Source: Acidobacteriota bacterium
Lineage (GTDB): Bacteria > Acidobacteriota > Thermoanaerobaculia > UBA5066
NCBI GenBank assembly: GCA_029781975.1
Contig: JAKOVQ010000016.1
Location: 248,001 to 312,000, forward strand
Length of the DNA stretch: 64,000 nucleotides
Reading direction: 5' to 3'
In this document: positions 49,415-57,377 of the stretch, one piece after another
Layout of the letters: each line of letters opens with the position of its first letter
Numbering within the stretch: position 1 is the first letter of the stretch
Translations under genes and position numbers: made by a program
The notes under the pieces: generated by a model
The model's database searches: none
Seen by the model: the letters and a program-made list of their open reading frames with translations, nothing else
Told to the model about the DNA's origin: nothing

Positions 49415-51331
49415 TCACTCGACGACCCGGGCGTCGCCGACCCGCCGCGTCCTCTTCCGCTGGTCGAGGTGCTCGAGGAGCGGGATCAGCGTCTTGCGCG
49501 TCAGGCCGAGGACGTCCCGGAACTGCCCCACCGAGAGCGTCTGCCCCTTCCAGGGGACGAGCTTGCCGATCGCCTCCTCGACGGCGTCGCGGTGGACGAC
49601 GACGTCGGGCGAGAGGCGGACGAGCGTCCCTCCCTTCAGGAGGTGGCCGACGAGGCCGTCGACCACGGCCGGCTTCGTCCCGAGCGCCTTCGCCAGGTCG
49701 AGGCTCCGCGGCACCTCGAAGCCCCCCGCCCGGTACGCCTCCTCGATGCGCGAGGCGAATCCCCCGGCGGCCTCGCTCACGTCGGTCGCGGCTGCCCCCG
49801 GCGGGCCGGCCTGGTCTCCGGCGACCGTCACCTTCCGCGCGGCGGCGAGGGTCGCGAGCCATCCCTCCGCGACCTCGTCGGAGAGGCCGGCGGCGAGCCG
49901 GGCGAGAAGCTCCTTCTTGGGGAGGAAGAGCGACGGCGCGCCGCTCCTCTTTCGCTCGGCGAAGAGGGCGGTCAGCCTCTCCGCCATCTCGACCGTCGCG
50001 GCCGCCGGGGCGTAGAGGCCGGGCGCGATCCGGAGCGCCTTGCCGTCCTTGACGAAGGCGTCGAGGTGGGCGGCCGACGTCGCCGTCGGGATACCGAGCC
50101 GGACGGCGAGCGAGGCGGCCGAGAGGGCCGCCGGCCCCGCCTCCGAGAGGAGGAGGAGCGCCACCTGGTGCTCGGTCCCCGTCGCCAGGAGGTGGGCGGA
50201 GTCGGCGGGGAGCGCCGCCCGCCGCCGGATGCGCGGGCGGGCCACGTCGAGGACGCGCCCGCCGCCGAGCGTCTCCTGCGGCGACGGGCGGCGGAGGACG
50301 AAGCGGTCGCCGCGGCGGGCCGGGACCGTCTCGGCGACGGTGAGCTGGACGACGACGCGCTCGCCGGGCCGGAAGAGGTCGGCGTCGGGCGCGCCGGAGA
50401 CCGGCGCGCGGTGGAGGCGGGCGCCGACGTCGGCCGTCCCGAGGTGGAGGCGGACGGCGATCCCGTCGTCGAGGGGGCCGGCGAGGTCGGGGAGGAGGTC
50501 GACCTCGGCGGTCAGGAGGGAGCTCGGCTCGAGCGACCCGGGCGCCACGAGCGCCATCCCGCGCTCCAGGTCGGAGCGGTCGACCCCCGCGAGGTTGAGG
50601 CTCGTCCTCTCGCCCGCCTCGGCCGCGCGCCGCTCCTCGCCGTGGACCTCGACGCGCCGCACCCTCACCTCGCGCGCGGACGGGAGGAGGGTGAGCCGGT
50701 CCTCGGCGGCGACCCGCCCGCCGTCGAGCGTCCCGGTGACGACGGGGCCGAACCCCTTCATCGTGAAGACCCGGTCGACGAAGAGGCGGGCCGGCCGCGC
50801 GGCCGGGTCGCGCCGGGCGGTGGCCTGAGCCGCCGCGGTGAGGAGCTTCCGCAGCTCCTCGATCCCCTGCCCGGTGACGGCCGAGACGGCGACGAGAGGC
50901 GCCTTCTCGAGGAAGCTCCCCCTCACGAGCGCGCGGAGCTCCTCGTCGACGACGGCTCCGAGCTCCGCGTCGGCGAGGTCGGCCTTCGTCCTGACGAGGA
51001 TCCCGTGGCGGAGCCCAAGGAGCCGGAGGATCGCGAGGTGCTCGCGCGTCTGCGGCATGACGCCGTCGTCGGAGGCGACGCAGAGGAGCGCCACGTCGAC
51101 CCCCTGCGCCCCGGCGACCATCGTCCTCACGAACCGCTCGTGGCCCGGGACGTCGACGAAGGAGAAGGTGATCCCGTCCCACGCCGCGTGGGCGAAGCCG
51201 AGGTCGATCGTGATCCCGCGGCTCTTCTCCTCCGGGAGGCGGTCGGGGTCGGTCCCGGTCAGGGCCAGGACGAGGGCGCTCTTGCCGTGGTCGATGTGGC
51301 CGGCGGTGCCGACGAGGACGCGGCTGCTCAT
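49415..51331 (-). CDS. selB: Selenocysteine-specific elongation factor SelB
   Basis: The 638-residue GTPase carries selenocysteinyl-tRNA to UGA codons. The G domain has GTAGHIDHGKSALV, DVPGHERFV and RTKADL, followed by translation-factor domains II and III with GFGPVVTGTLDGG, and C-terminal winged helices (about 380-638) that bind the SECIS RNA. The G1 loop serine/alanine pattern and length are typical. selA, selC and selD are not in this window, and I see no in-frame UGA gene here. It lies between a FAD protein (gap 4 nt) and hypF (gap 4 nt). The pairing hints that a selenocysteine hydrogenase or formate dehydrogenase exists elsewhere. Confidence 0.94.
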   Translation of the reverse strand: MSSRVLVGTAGHIDHGKSALVLALTGTDPDRLPEEKSRGITIDLGFAHAAWDGITFSFVDVPGHERFVRTMVAGAQGVDVALLCVASDDGVMPQTREHLAILRLLGLRHGILVRTKADLADAELGAVVDEELRALVRGSFLEKAPLVAVSAVTGQGIEELRKLLTAAAQATARRDPAARPARLFVDRVFTMKGFGPVVTGTLDGGRVAAEDRLTLLPSAREVRVRRVEVHGEERRAAEAGERTSLNLAGVDRSDLERGMALVAPGSLEPSSLLTAEVDLLPDLAGPLDDGIAVRLHLGTADVGARLHRAPVSGAPDADLFRPGERVVVQLTVAETVPARRGDRFVLRRPSPQETLGGGRVLDVARPRIRRRAALPADSAHLLATGTEHQVALLLLSEAGPAALSAASLAVRLGIPTATSAAHLDAFVKDGKALRIAPGLYAPAAATVEMAERLTALFAERKRSGAPSLFLPKKELLARLAAGLSDEVAEGWLATLAAARKVTVAGDQAGPPGAAATDVSEAAGGFASRIEEAYRAGGFEVPRSLDLAKALGTKPAVVDGLVGHLLKGGTLVRLSPDVVVHRDAVEEAIGKLVPWKGQTLSVGQFRDVLGLTRKTLIPLLEHLDQRKRTRRVGDARVVE

Positions 51332-51335
51332 GCTT

Positions 51336-52988
51336 TCAGTACTCCGGCCCCTGGACGGGCGTCGCGGGGTCCTCCGGCGCGTTCTCGCCGGCGAGGCGGG
51401 CGGCGAGGGCGCGGGCGACGCGGAGGCCGTCGAGCGCGGCGGAGACGATCCCCCCGGCGAAGCCGGCCCCCTCGCCGGCGGGGTAGAGGCCGGGGAGCGA
51501 CGGAGCCTGGCACGAGGCGTCCCGCTCGATCCTCACGGGCGAGGAGGTGCGCGACTCGGGGGCGATCAGGATCGCCTCGTCCGAGACGAACCCCTTCATC
51601 CGCCGGTCGAAGTGCCGGACCCCCTCCGCCAGCGCCTCGAGGTAGGGGCGCGGGTAGATCGCGTCGAGGCGGCGCGGGACGACCGCGGGCTCGTACGTCG
51701 ATCGCGGGAGGGGGCGCGGGTCGCGGCCGGCGAGGAAGTCGGTGACCCGGATCGCCGGCGCCGCGTAGCTCCCCCCGGCCACGTCGAAGGCCGCCCGCTC
51801 CACGCGCCGCTGGAACGCGACGCCGCGGAGGACCGCGGGCCCTTGCTCCGCATCGAAGTCCGGGAGGAGCGTCTGGACGACGAGGCCGGAGTTCGCGAAG
51901 CCCGACGAGCGCTTGTAGCGCGACATCCCGTTCGTCACGACCCCGCCGGCCTCGGACGAGCAGGCGATCACCTCGCCCCCCGGGCACATGCAGAAGGTGT
52001 AGACGCCCCGCCCCGAGGACGTCTGCGCGGTCTGCTTGTAGTCGGCGGGCGCGACGCCGCAGGCCGAGGAGAGCTGCCCGTACTGGATCCGGTCGATCGC
52101 GTCCTGCGGGTGCTCGATCCGCACCCCCATCGCGAACGCCTTGGCCGAGAGGGCGACGCCCCGGCGCTGGAGCATCTCCACCGTGTCGCGCGCCGAGTGG
52201 CCGAGGGCGAAGACGGCGGCGTCGACCGCGACCTCCTCGCCCGACTCGAGGAGGAGCGCGCGGAGCGGCCCGTCGTCTCCCCGGCGGACGACGTCGACGA
52301 CCTTCGCCCGGTACCGGAGCTCGACCCCCCGCTCGCGAAGGTGCCGCCTCACGTTCCGGAGGACGACGACGAGCCGGTCGGTCCCGATGTGCGGCTTGGC
52401 GTCGAAGAGGACCGTGTCGGGCGCGCCGAAGCGGTGGAGCGTCTCGAGGACGACGGCGATCTTGTCGTGGCGCTTTCCGCAGGTCAGCTTGCCGTCGCTG
52501 AAGGTCCCCGCGCCCCCTTCGCCGAACTGGACGTTGCTCTCGGGATCGAACGCCCCCCCCTTCCAGAAGCGCATCACCTTCCGGTAGCGCTCCTCCGCCG
52601 GGTCCCCCCGCTCGAGGACGACGAGCGGGACGCCGGCGTCGGCGAGGGCGAGGGCCGCGAAGAGGCCGGCGGGACCGGTCCCGACGACGGCGACGCGCGC
52701 GGACGCGGGGACGCGCGGGGCGAGGAGGGCCGGGGCCCGCGGCTCGGGGACCGGCTCGAGGAGGAGCGGGGGCTTCAGCCCCTCGCGCGCCCCTTCCAGC
52801 GGCTCGCGCGCCTCGAACTCCACCGCCGTCTCGTAGAAGAGGTCAGGGCGCTGGCGCGCGTCGAGGGAGCGCCTCACCAGGACGATGTCCGAGAGCGCCT
52901 CGCGGGCGACGCCGAGCGTCCGCGCGACGAGGGCGAGGTCGGGGAGCTTCGGCGCGCGGGTTCGGAGGCCGGAGAGGCGGTGGCGCAC
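51336..52988 (-). CDS. FAD-dependent protein of the COG2509 family
   Basis: The 550-residue protein has a FAD-binding Rossmann motif (VVGTGPAGLFAALALADAG) after an N-terminal domain of about 110 residues. It shows FGEGGAGTFSDGKLT, ALGHSARDT, MGVRIEHPQ, GRGVYTFCMCPGG and the closing GLYPAGEGAGFAGGIVSAALDG. These mark the uncharacterised COG2509 dehydrogenases. I start it at GTG ending at 52988 because the family N-terminus (RHRLSGLR) begins there and TAGAAT lies 10 nt upstream. It is the first gene of a selB-hypF operon. The substrate is not known. Confidence 0.85.
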   Translation of the reverse strand: MRHRLSGLRTRAPKLPDLALVARTLGVAREALSDIVLVRRSLDARQRPDLFYETAVEFEAREPLEGAREGLKPPLLLEPVPEPRAPALLAPRVPASARVAVVGTGPAGLFAALALADAGVPLVVLERGDPAEERYRKVMRFWKGGAFDPESNVQFGEGGAGTFSDGKLTCGKRHDKIAVVLETLHRFGAPDTVLFDAKPHIGTDRLVVVLRNVRRHLRERGVELRYRAKVVDVVRRGDDGPLRALLLESGEEVAVDAAVFALGHSARDTVEMLQRRGVALSAKAFAMGVRIEHPQDAIDRIQYGQLSSACGVAPADYKQTAQTSSGRGVYTFCMCPGGEVIACSSEAGGVVTNGMSRYKRSSGFANSGLVVQTLLPDFDAEQGPAVLRGVAFQRRVERAAFDVAGGSYAAPAIRVTDFLAGRDPRPLPRSTYEPAVVPRRLDAIYPRPYLEALAEGVRHFDRRMKGFVSDEAILIAPESRTSSPVRIERDASCQAPSLPGLYPAGEGAGFAGGIVSAALDGLRVARALAARLAGENAPEDPATPVQGPEY

Positions 52989-52997
52989 GGCGACCGC

Positions 52998-53004
52998 TAT
53001 TCTA
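52998..53004. promoter_or_regulatory. Shared bidirectional -10 element
   Basis: TATTCTA reads TATTCT on the plus strand (7 nt before GTG 53011) and TAGAAT on the minus strand (10 nt before GTG 52988). The two start codons lie only 22 bp apart and neither gene has a ribosome-binding site, so one symmetric element appears to start two leaderless mRNAs. Confidence 0.5.
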
Positions 53005-53010
53005 GGGACC

Positions 53011-53580
53011 GTGACGTCCGACGCCGGTCCGCGCGAGATCGAGGCGAAGTTCCGGCTGCGCGACCGCGCGGCGTTCGAGGAGGCGCTCCGCGCGCGCGGC
53101 GCCGCGCCGGGGCCGCGCCTCTTCGAGGCGAACGTCCTCCTCGACGACGACCTCCTCTCGCTCCGGGGGCGCGGCATGGCGCTCCGCGTCCGGTCGGTGG
53201 GGGACGGAGGGCTCCTGACGCTGAAGGGGCCGGCCGAGATGAGGGCCGGCCTGAAGGTCCGGCTGGAGCTGGAGAGCGGCGTCGACGACCCTCCCGCGGT
53301 CGAGGCGGTCCTCGCCCGGCTCGGCTACACGCCCCGGATCCGCTACGAGAAGTGGCGGACCGAGTGGCGGTTCGCCGACACCGCGCGCCCGCTCGTCCTC
53401 GTCGACGAGACGCCCCTCGGCCTCTTCGCCGAGGTGGAGGGGGAGGAGGAGGCCGTCCGGGCGCTCGTGGACGAGCTCGGCGTCGCCCCCGCCGAGCTGA
53501 TCCAGCTCTCCTACGTCGCGCTCTGGGAGGCGGCGCGGCGGGAGGACCCCTCGCTCCCCGCCGACATGGTCTTCGCGTGA
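53011..53580 (+). CDS. CYTH domain protein (class IV adenylate cyclase-like / triphosphatase)
   Basis: The 189-residue protein has the CYTH tunnel fold. It begins REIEAKF, the ExExK motif that binds metal and triphosphate, and continues with MALRVRS, LTLKGP, KVRLELES, RYEKWRTEW and LVDETPLGLFAEVEG. The family hydrolyses triphosphates or makes cAMP; most bacterial members are inorganic triphosphatases. GTG start directly after TATTCT. The nucleotidyltransferase follows after 37 nt. Confidence 0.87.
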   Translation: MTSDAGPREIEAKFRLRDRAAFEEALRARGAAPGPRLFEANVLLDDDLLSLRGRGMALRVRSVGDGGLLTLKGPAEMRAGLKVRLELESGVDDPPAVEAVLARLGYTPRIRYEKWRTEWRFADTARPLVLVDETPLGLFAEVEGEEEAVRALVDELGVAPAELIQLSYVALWEAARREDPSLPADMVFA

Positions 53581-53617
53581 CGGGGGCGCCCCGCCGATTC
53601 CCGCGGAGGGCCGCCGC

Positions 53618-54361
53618 GTGATCGCCCTCGTCCTGGCGGCCGGCTTCGGGACCCGGTTCCGCCCGGCGACTCTGACCACCCCGAAGCCGCTCCTCCCGTT
53701 CCTCGGCGTCCCGATCGTCGTCCGCCTCCTCGCGCACCTCCGGGCCCACGGCGTCACGCGCGCCGTCCTCAACGCCCACCACCTCGCGGAGGTCCTCCGC
53801 GCCGGCGTCGGCGACTCCTGCGCGAGGCTGCCGGTCGCCTGGTCGGTCGAGGAGGCGATCCTCGGAACGGCTGGTGGGATCCGGCGCGTCGCGGACCTCG
53901 GGCTCCTCGGCTCGGAGGGCGACGGGCCCTTCGCCGTCGTCAACGGCGACCTCTTCACCACCCTTCCGCTCGCACGCTGCCGCGAGGCGCTCGCCCCCGG
54001 CGTCGCCTCGGCCCTCGCCGTGATCCCGAACGCGACCCCGCGCGCGGCGACGCCGCTCTGGAGCGACGCGGCCGGCCGGCTCGTCGCCGTCGGCGGCGAG
54101 CGCCCCGGCGGGGCGAGCGGCCCGTGGCTCTTCACCGGGATCCAGGTGGCGGGCCGCGGTCTCCTCGACCGGCTCCCGGTGGGCCCTTCAGAGCTGGCGC
54201 GGGACGTCCTCGCGCCGTCGGCGCGCGCGCGCGACGGCGCGTTCGTCCTGGTCCCGCACCGCGTCCCCGAAGACGGCCTGTGGTTCGACCTCGGGACGCC
54301 CGAGCGGCTCGCGGCGGCCGAGAAGGCCGCCGCCGCCGCACGAGCCGCCGGACTTCAGTAG
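53618..54361 (+). CDS. Sugar-1-phosphate nucleotidyltransferase (MurU / GDP-mannose type)
   Basis: The 247-residue enzyme has the nucleotide-binding motif LAAGFGTRFRPATLTTPKPLLPF, the sugar-phosphate loop EEAILGTAGGIR and the metal Asp of VVNGDLF. It transfers a nucleotide to a sugar 1-phosphate. Length and motifs fit MurU (N-acetylmuramate 1-phosphate uridylyltransferase) or a mannose-1-phosphate guanylyltransferase. No sugar kinase is adjacent, so the substrate is open. GTG start. It overlaps the pseudopilin gene by 7 bp, tail to tail. Confidence 0.85.
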   Translation: MIALVLAAGFGTRFRPATLTTPKPLLPFLGVPIVVRLLAHLRAHGVTRAVLNAHHLAEVLRAGVGDSCARLPVAWSVEEAILGTAGGIRRVADLGLLGSEGDGPFAVVNGDLFTTLPLARCREALAPGVASALAVIPNATPRAATPLWSDAAGRLVAVGGERPGGASGPWLFTGIQVAGRGLLDRLPVGPSELARDVLAPSARARDGAFVLVPHRVPEDGLWFDLGTPERLAAAEKAAAAARAAGLQ

Positions 54362-54999
54362 GCCTTGATCCAGGTGCGGCGCGGGGCGCACCAGTCGTGG
54401 ATCTGGATCTGCGCGGTCATCGGGCTGACGCGGACCACCGTCTGCCGCCCCTGGCCGTCCGAAAGCCAGACCGAGCCCGGGGAGGCGTGCCCCATGGGCG
54501 AGAAGGAGCAGATGTCCGACCGGCCGAACCGGATCGGGTCGGAGAGGTCTCCGACGCTGCCGGGCGAGCCGCCGGCGGGGTCGCCGCCCGGGAAGTCGGT
54601 GAGGAACGAGGCGGTTGCGCGCGGGAAGCGGCCCCTCACGGAGAAGGGGGCGCCGATCGGCCGGTCGATCCCCGACCGGATGTCGGCGGTGAGGACGCCG
54701 TTCCCGTTCCGGTCCTCGTAGAGGGTGAAGGTGACGTCGCCGCCGCTGGAGAGCCACTTCACGCCGACGTCGCGTCCGGTGTCGAGGGCCCGCAGGCGGG
54801 CCCGGTTGAAGACGTTCGCCACGTCGCGCGCCGCCTCGCGGAGCATCGACTGCGAGAAGACGCCCGAGAGGGCGGGGACGCCGAGCGCCGTGACGACGGC
54901 GAGGACGGCGAGGGAGGCGAGGAGGTCGGGGAGGGTCACGCCGCGGCGGGCGGAGCCGCCGCGCGTCGGGAGCCGGAGCGGACGGGACTCGCGGTTCAT
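54355..54999 (-). CDS. GspH/FimT family pseudopilin
   Basis: The 214-residue protein has a basic leader and a prepilin peptidase site: Gly20 followed by VTLPDLLASLAVLAVV. The conserved Glu at +5 is replaced by Asp (Asp25), still acidic. The hydrophobic helix continues to about residue 43, then comes FSQSMLREAARDVANVFNRARLRALDTG, typical of FimT/GspH. The C-terminal domain holds two cysteines that may form a disulphide. FimT proteins can bind DNA in type IV pilus uptake. A comEA-like gene lies directly upstream, which fits a DNA uptake or pilus role. Confidence 0.82.
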   Translation of the reverse strand: MNRESRPLRLPTRGGSARRGVTLPDLLASLAVLAVVTALGVPALSGVFSQSMLREAARDVANVFNRARLRALDTGRDVGVKWLSSGGDVTFTLYEDRNGNGVLTADIRSGIDRPIGAPFSVRGRFPRATASFLTDFPGGDPAGGSPGSVGDLSDPIRFGRSDICSFSPMGHASPGSVWLSDGQGRQTVVRVSPMTAQIQIHDWCAPRRTWIKAY

Positions 55000-55020
55000 G
55001 ACGGGCCTCGGTGCGGGACC

Positions 55021-55052
55021 GACGGGGGAGGGCCGGACGGCCCTCCCCCGTC
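55021..55052 (-). terminator. Long hairpin between comEA and the pseudopilin gene
   Basis: GACGGGGGAGGGCC (55021-55034) pairs perfectly with GGCCCTCCCCCGTC (55039-55052) around GGAC. No T-tract on the minus strand; it could end or slow transcription after comEA. Confidence 0.5.
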
Positions 55053-55059
55053 GTCTCGC

Positions 55060-55560
55060 TCACCGGCCGGAGGCCTTCTCCCCGGCGGGGGCGTCGGGCG
55101 CCGACGGGCTCGGGCTCTTCGCAGCCTTGGTGGCCTTGTCCGCCTTGGCCGCCTTCGACCCCTTCGACGCCTTCGCTCCGTCGCCGGCCTTCGCCTTCGA
55201 CGAGAGGTGGACCTTCTCGGTGAGGGTCGTCGGGCCGGACGTCGAGAGGTAGGGGCGGAGCTGCGCGAACATCTTCTCGCCCACCCCCTTCACCTCCATC
55301 AGGTCCTCGGTCCGCTTGAAGGGGCCGTGCTGCTCGCGGTGGGCGACGATCCGCCCTGCGAGGCTCGGGCCGACGCGCGGGAGGCGCGCCAGCTCGTCGG
55401 CCGAGGCCTGGTTGACGTTGACGGTCCTCTTCGCCGGGGTGACCTCGGCCTCGGCCGCGGCGGGGGCCGCGGTGGCCAGGAGGGTGACGGCGAGGGCGGG
55501 GAGGACGAGGGCGCGGCCGATAGAGCCGCCGAGAGAGCCGCCGAAATTGCGCAGGGACAT
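55060..55560 (-). CDS. comEA: ComEA-like HhH protein with a lysine/alanine-rich tail
   Basis: The 166-residue protein has a signal peptide or anchor (ALVLPALAVTLLATAAPAAA), a ComEA helix-hairpin-helix domain (VNVNQASADELARLPRVGPSLAGRI, then MEVKGVGEKMFAQL), and a low-complexity tail rich in Lys, Ala and Ser (residues about 118-166). ComEA binds double-stranded DNA outside the inner membrane during uptake. The tail resembles the C-terminus of histone H1-like proteins and may add DNA affinity. ATG with GGAG upstream. comEC is not in this window. Confidence 0.85.
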   Translation of the reverse strand: MSLRNFGGSLGGSIGRALVLPALAVTLLATAAPAAAEAEVTPAKRTVNVNQASADELARLPRVGPSLAGRIVAHREQHGPFKRTEDLMEVKGVGEKMFAQLRPYLSTSGPTTLTEKVHLSSKAKAGDGAKASKGSKAAKADKATKAAKSPSPSAPDAPAGEKASGR

Positions 55561-55851
55561 GGTCTTTCTCCTTTCGGTTCAGGTGGGGCCGTCCGGAGCG
55601 CGGACGGTCCTGTCGGTGGTTTCTTGTCTGGGCTCGGGTCGCTGTTCCTCTCGTGACGCCGGCGCCGGGGCGCAGGCGTTCTCGGTTCGTATCTCTTGCT
55701 CTCTCTGGTTCTCTCGGCTCCTCCTTTCGTTCGCGTCGTCGCGGGACCTCCCCGGAGAGAGCAGGGGCGATGCCGGCGGGCGCCCGGATGTTTCACCCGA
55801 CTGAAAACGAGGGAGTTGCGCGCGGCGGCGTGCGTCCGGGTGAGGCGGGAC

Positions 55852-55960
55852 TGTCGGGTTCTCCTGTCACCCGGCGCCGGGGAGCCGCGCAAGGCGCTCC
55901 GCGGGAGGGGGTTCGCGCGGTCGACGAAAAGGGGTGGGGTGTCGGGTTCTCCTGTCACCC
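55852..55960. repeat. 21-bp direct repeat pair
   Basis: TGTCGGGTTCTCCTGTCACCC occurs exactly at 55852-55872 and 55940-55960, 88 bp apart. The second copy runs into a hairpin. Function unknown. Confidence 0.75.
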
Positions 55961-56002
55961 CGCGCGGAACGCGGGGTGAGGGCCCCGCGCGGCGTCCCGC
56001 GC

Positions 56003-56008
56003 TAACAT
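56003..56008 (+). promoter_or_regulatory. -10 element of the ubiX operon
   Basis: TAACAT lies 27 nt before the GTG at 56036, giving a short leader that holds the ribosome-binding site GGAGGAGG. Confidence 0.45.
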
Positions 56009-56035
56009 GTGAGGTTCGGATGCGGAGGAGGAGCG

Positions 56036-56650
56036 GTGGCCCGGTCAGCTGAGCTGATCCTCGGGATCTCGGGCGCCAGCGGGAGCCGGCTGGGGCTTCG
56101 CGCGCTTTCGCTCCTGGCGGCTTCTCCGGACGTCGAGCACCTCCACCTCGTCGTCTCCCCCCACGCGCTCCTCGTCGCCCGCGACGAGGTGGAGCCCGGA
56201 ATCCGGAGCGCGGCCGACCTGGTTGCCGCCGCGGGGCTCGACGAGGCGGCGCGCGGCAAGGTGGTCGTCCACGGCGAGGGGGAGCTCGACGCCCCGATCT
56301 CCTCGGGCTCGTTCGTCACGCTCGGGATGGCGGTCCTCCCCTGCTCGTCGGGGACCCTCGCATCCATCGCGCACGGCACGTCGCGCGGGCTCCTCTCGCG
56401 CGCGGCCGACGTCTGCCTCAAGGAGAGGCGGCGCCTCGTCCTGGGCTTCCGCGAGACCCCGTACTCGCTGGTCCACGCCGAGAACGTCGTCGCCGCGACC
56501 CGGGCCGGGGCGATCGTCGCCCCGCCGGTCCCGGCTTTCTACGCGGCCCGGACGGCGGAGGAGATGCTGGACGCGTACCTCCTGCGCGTCGCCGACCTCC
56601 TCGGCGTCCGCGTCGCCACGGCCGACTACCGCTGGAAGGGGGCCCCGTGA
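56036..56650 (+). CDS. ubiX: UbiX flavin prenyltransferase
   Basis: The 204-residue protein begins with LILGISGASGSRLG, the FMN-binding motif of UbiX/Pad1, and continues with SSGSFVTLGMAVLPCSSGTLASIAHG, RLVLGFRETPYS and PAFYAARTAEEMLD. It attaches a prenyl group to FMN to make the cofactor of UbiD-type decarboxylases in quinone synthesis. No ubiD is visible. The start is GTG at 56036 after GGAGGAGG; an earlier GTG at 56009 would add unlikely residues. The gene overlaps the next by GTGA. Confidence 0.9.
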   Translation: MARSAELILGISGASGSRLGLRALSLLAASPDVEHLHLVVSPHALLVARDEVEPGIRSAADLVAAAGLDEAARGKVVVHGEGELDAPISSGSFVTLGMAVLPCSSGTLASIAHGTSRGLLSRAADVCLKERRRLVLGFRETPYSLVHAENVVAATRAGAIVAPPVPAFYAARTAEEMLDAYLLRVADLLGVRVATADYRWKGAP

Positions 56651-57273
56651 AGAGACCGCCCGAGAGGCTCCTCCTCCTCGAGCACGACCCGTGGCGCCGC
56701 GCGAGCCTCGCCTCGTTCCTCCGGGGCGAGGGGTTCGACGTGGCGAGCGACGAGGACGGGGGGCCGCCCTCGATCGTCCTCCTGAACCTCTCCGACGAGA
56801 CCGGCGGCGTGGCGGCGCGCCTCGAGCCGCTCCGCAAGAAGTACCCCGAGGCCCGGATCCTCGCGTTCGTCCGGGAGGTCAACGCGCGGACGGCCTTCCC
56901 CTGCCTCCTGGCGGGGGTCAAGGGGGTCCTCCCGTTCGACGCCCCGCAGGACGAGATCCGCCACGCCATCGCCTGCGTGAAGGAGGGGTCCCTCTGGACC
57001 CCCCGCCCGGTCCTCTCGGAGTGGGTCGACCGGATCGTCCGCCTCGGGGTCGGGAAGGGGAGCGCCTTCACCCGCTCCGAGCAGCTCGTCCTCGAGGGGA
57101 TCCGCGACGCCCTGTCGAACAAGGAGATCGGGCGCCGGCTGGGGGTCACGGAGGCCACGGTCAAGTTCCACGTCGGGAAGCTCCTCCGGAAGACCGGCTC
57201 CGCCGACAGGCGGGAGCTGGCGCGCTTCGCGAGCGAGACCGTCCCCGTCCTCCCCGTCGAGATCGAGGACTAG
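56647..57273 (+). CDS. Atypical response regulator: degenerate receiver with LuxR-type HTH
   Basis: The 208-residue protein has an N-terminal receiver-like domain (about 5-120) and a C-terminal GerE/LuxR HTH (about 140-205, FTRSEQLVLEGIRDALSNKEI, ATVKFHVGKLLRKTG). The acidic pair is EHD near residue 18, but the phospho-acceptor position reads VLLNLSDE, with Asn in place of Asp. The signature Lys region is PFDAP. It should therefore not be phosphorylated in the usual way. It is coupled to ubiX by a GTGA overlap and followed by a strong terminator. Its targets are unknown; a role in quinone or redox control is only suggested by position. Confidence 0.8.
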   Translation: MKRPPERLLLLEHDPWRRASLASFLRGEGFDVASDEDGGPPSIVLLNLSDETGGVAARLEPLRKKYPEARILAFVREVNARTAFPCLLAGVKGVLPFDAPQDEIRHAIACVKEGSLWTPRPVLSEWVDRIVRLGVGKGSAFTRSEQLVLEGIRDALSNKEIGRRLGVTEATVKFHVGKLLRKTGSADRRELARFASETVPVLPVEIED

Positions 57274-57298
57274 ACCATGGACGAGTTCCGGCTAGCCC

Positions 57299-57326
57299 GG
57301 GGCTAGTTTCAAACTCGCCCTTTTTT
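57299..57326 (+). terminator. Intrinsic terminator of ubiX-regulator operon
   Basis: A stem GGGC-t-AGTT / AACT-c-GCCC with loop TCA is followed by TTTTTT (57321-57326), 26 nt after the regulator's stop. Textbook intrinsic terminator with one mismatch. Confidence 0.75.
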
Positions 57327-57377
57327 GAACTCGATCTCAACCGCCGACCGGTAGCGAACCAGACCCTCGGAGGTCCA

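Larger units (their letters stand above)
55561..56035. other. Noncoding interval upstream of comEA and ubiX
   Basis: No gene is supported here. On the minus strand the leader of comEA is AG-rich (55690-55735) with a 10-bp hairpin (55586-55595 with 55601-55610, one wobble pair). A 21-bp direct repeat occurs at 55852 and 55940, and a perfect 10-bp hairpin (TCACCCCGCG with CGCGGGGTGA) at 55955-55979. Short open frames in this interval lack a start context and normal composition. Confidence 0.6.

Noticed and set aside
55653-55979. Small open frames upstream of ubiX
   Set aside because: No ribosome-binding site, no homology motif, overlap with repeats and hairpins.
56009-56035. GTG at 56009 as start of ubiX
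   Set aside because: It would add a Gly/Cys-rich segment translated from the ribosome-binding site GGAGGAGG; the GTG at 56036 has the correct spacing and family N-terminus.
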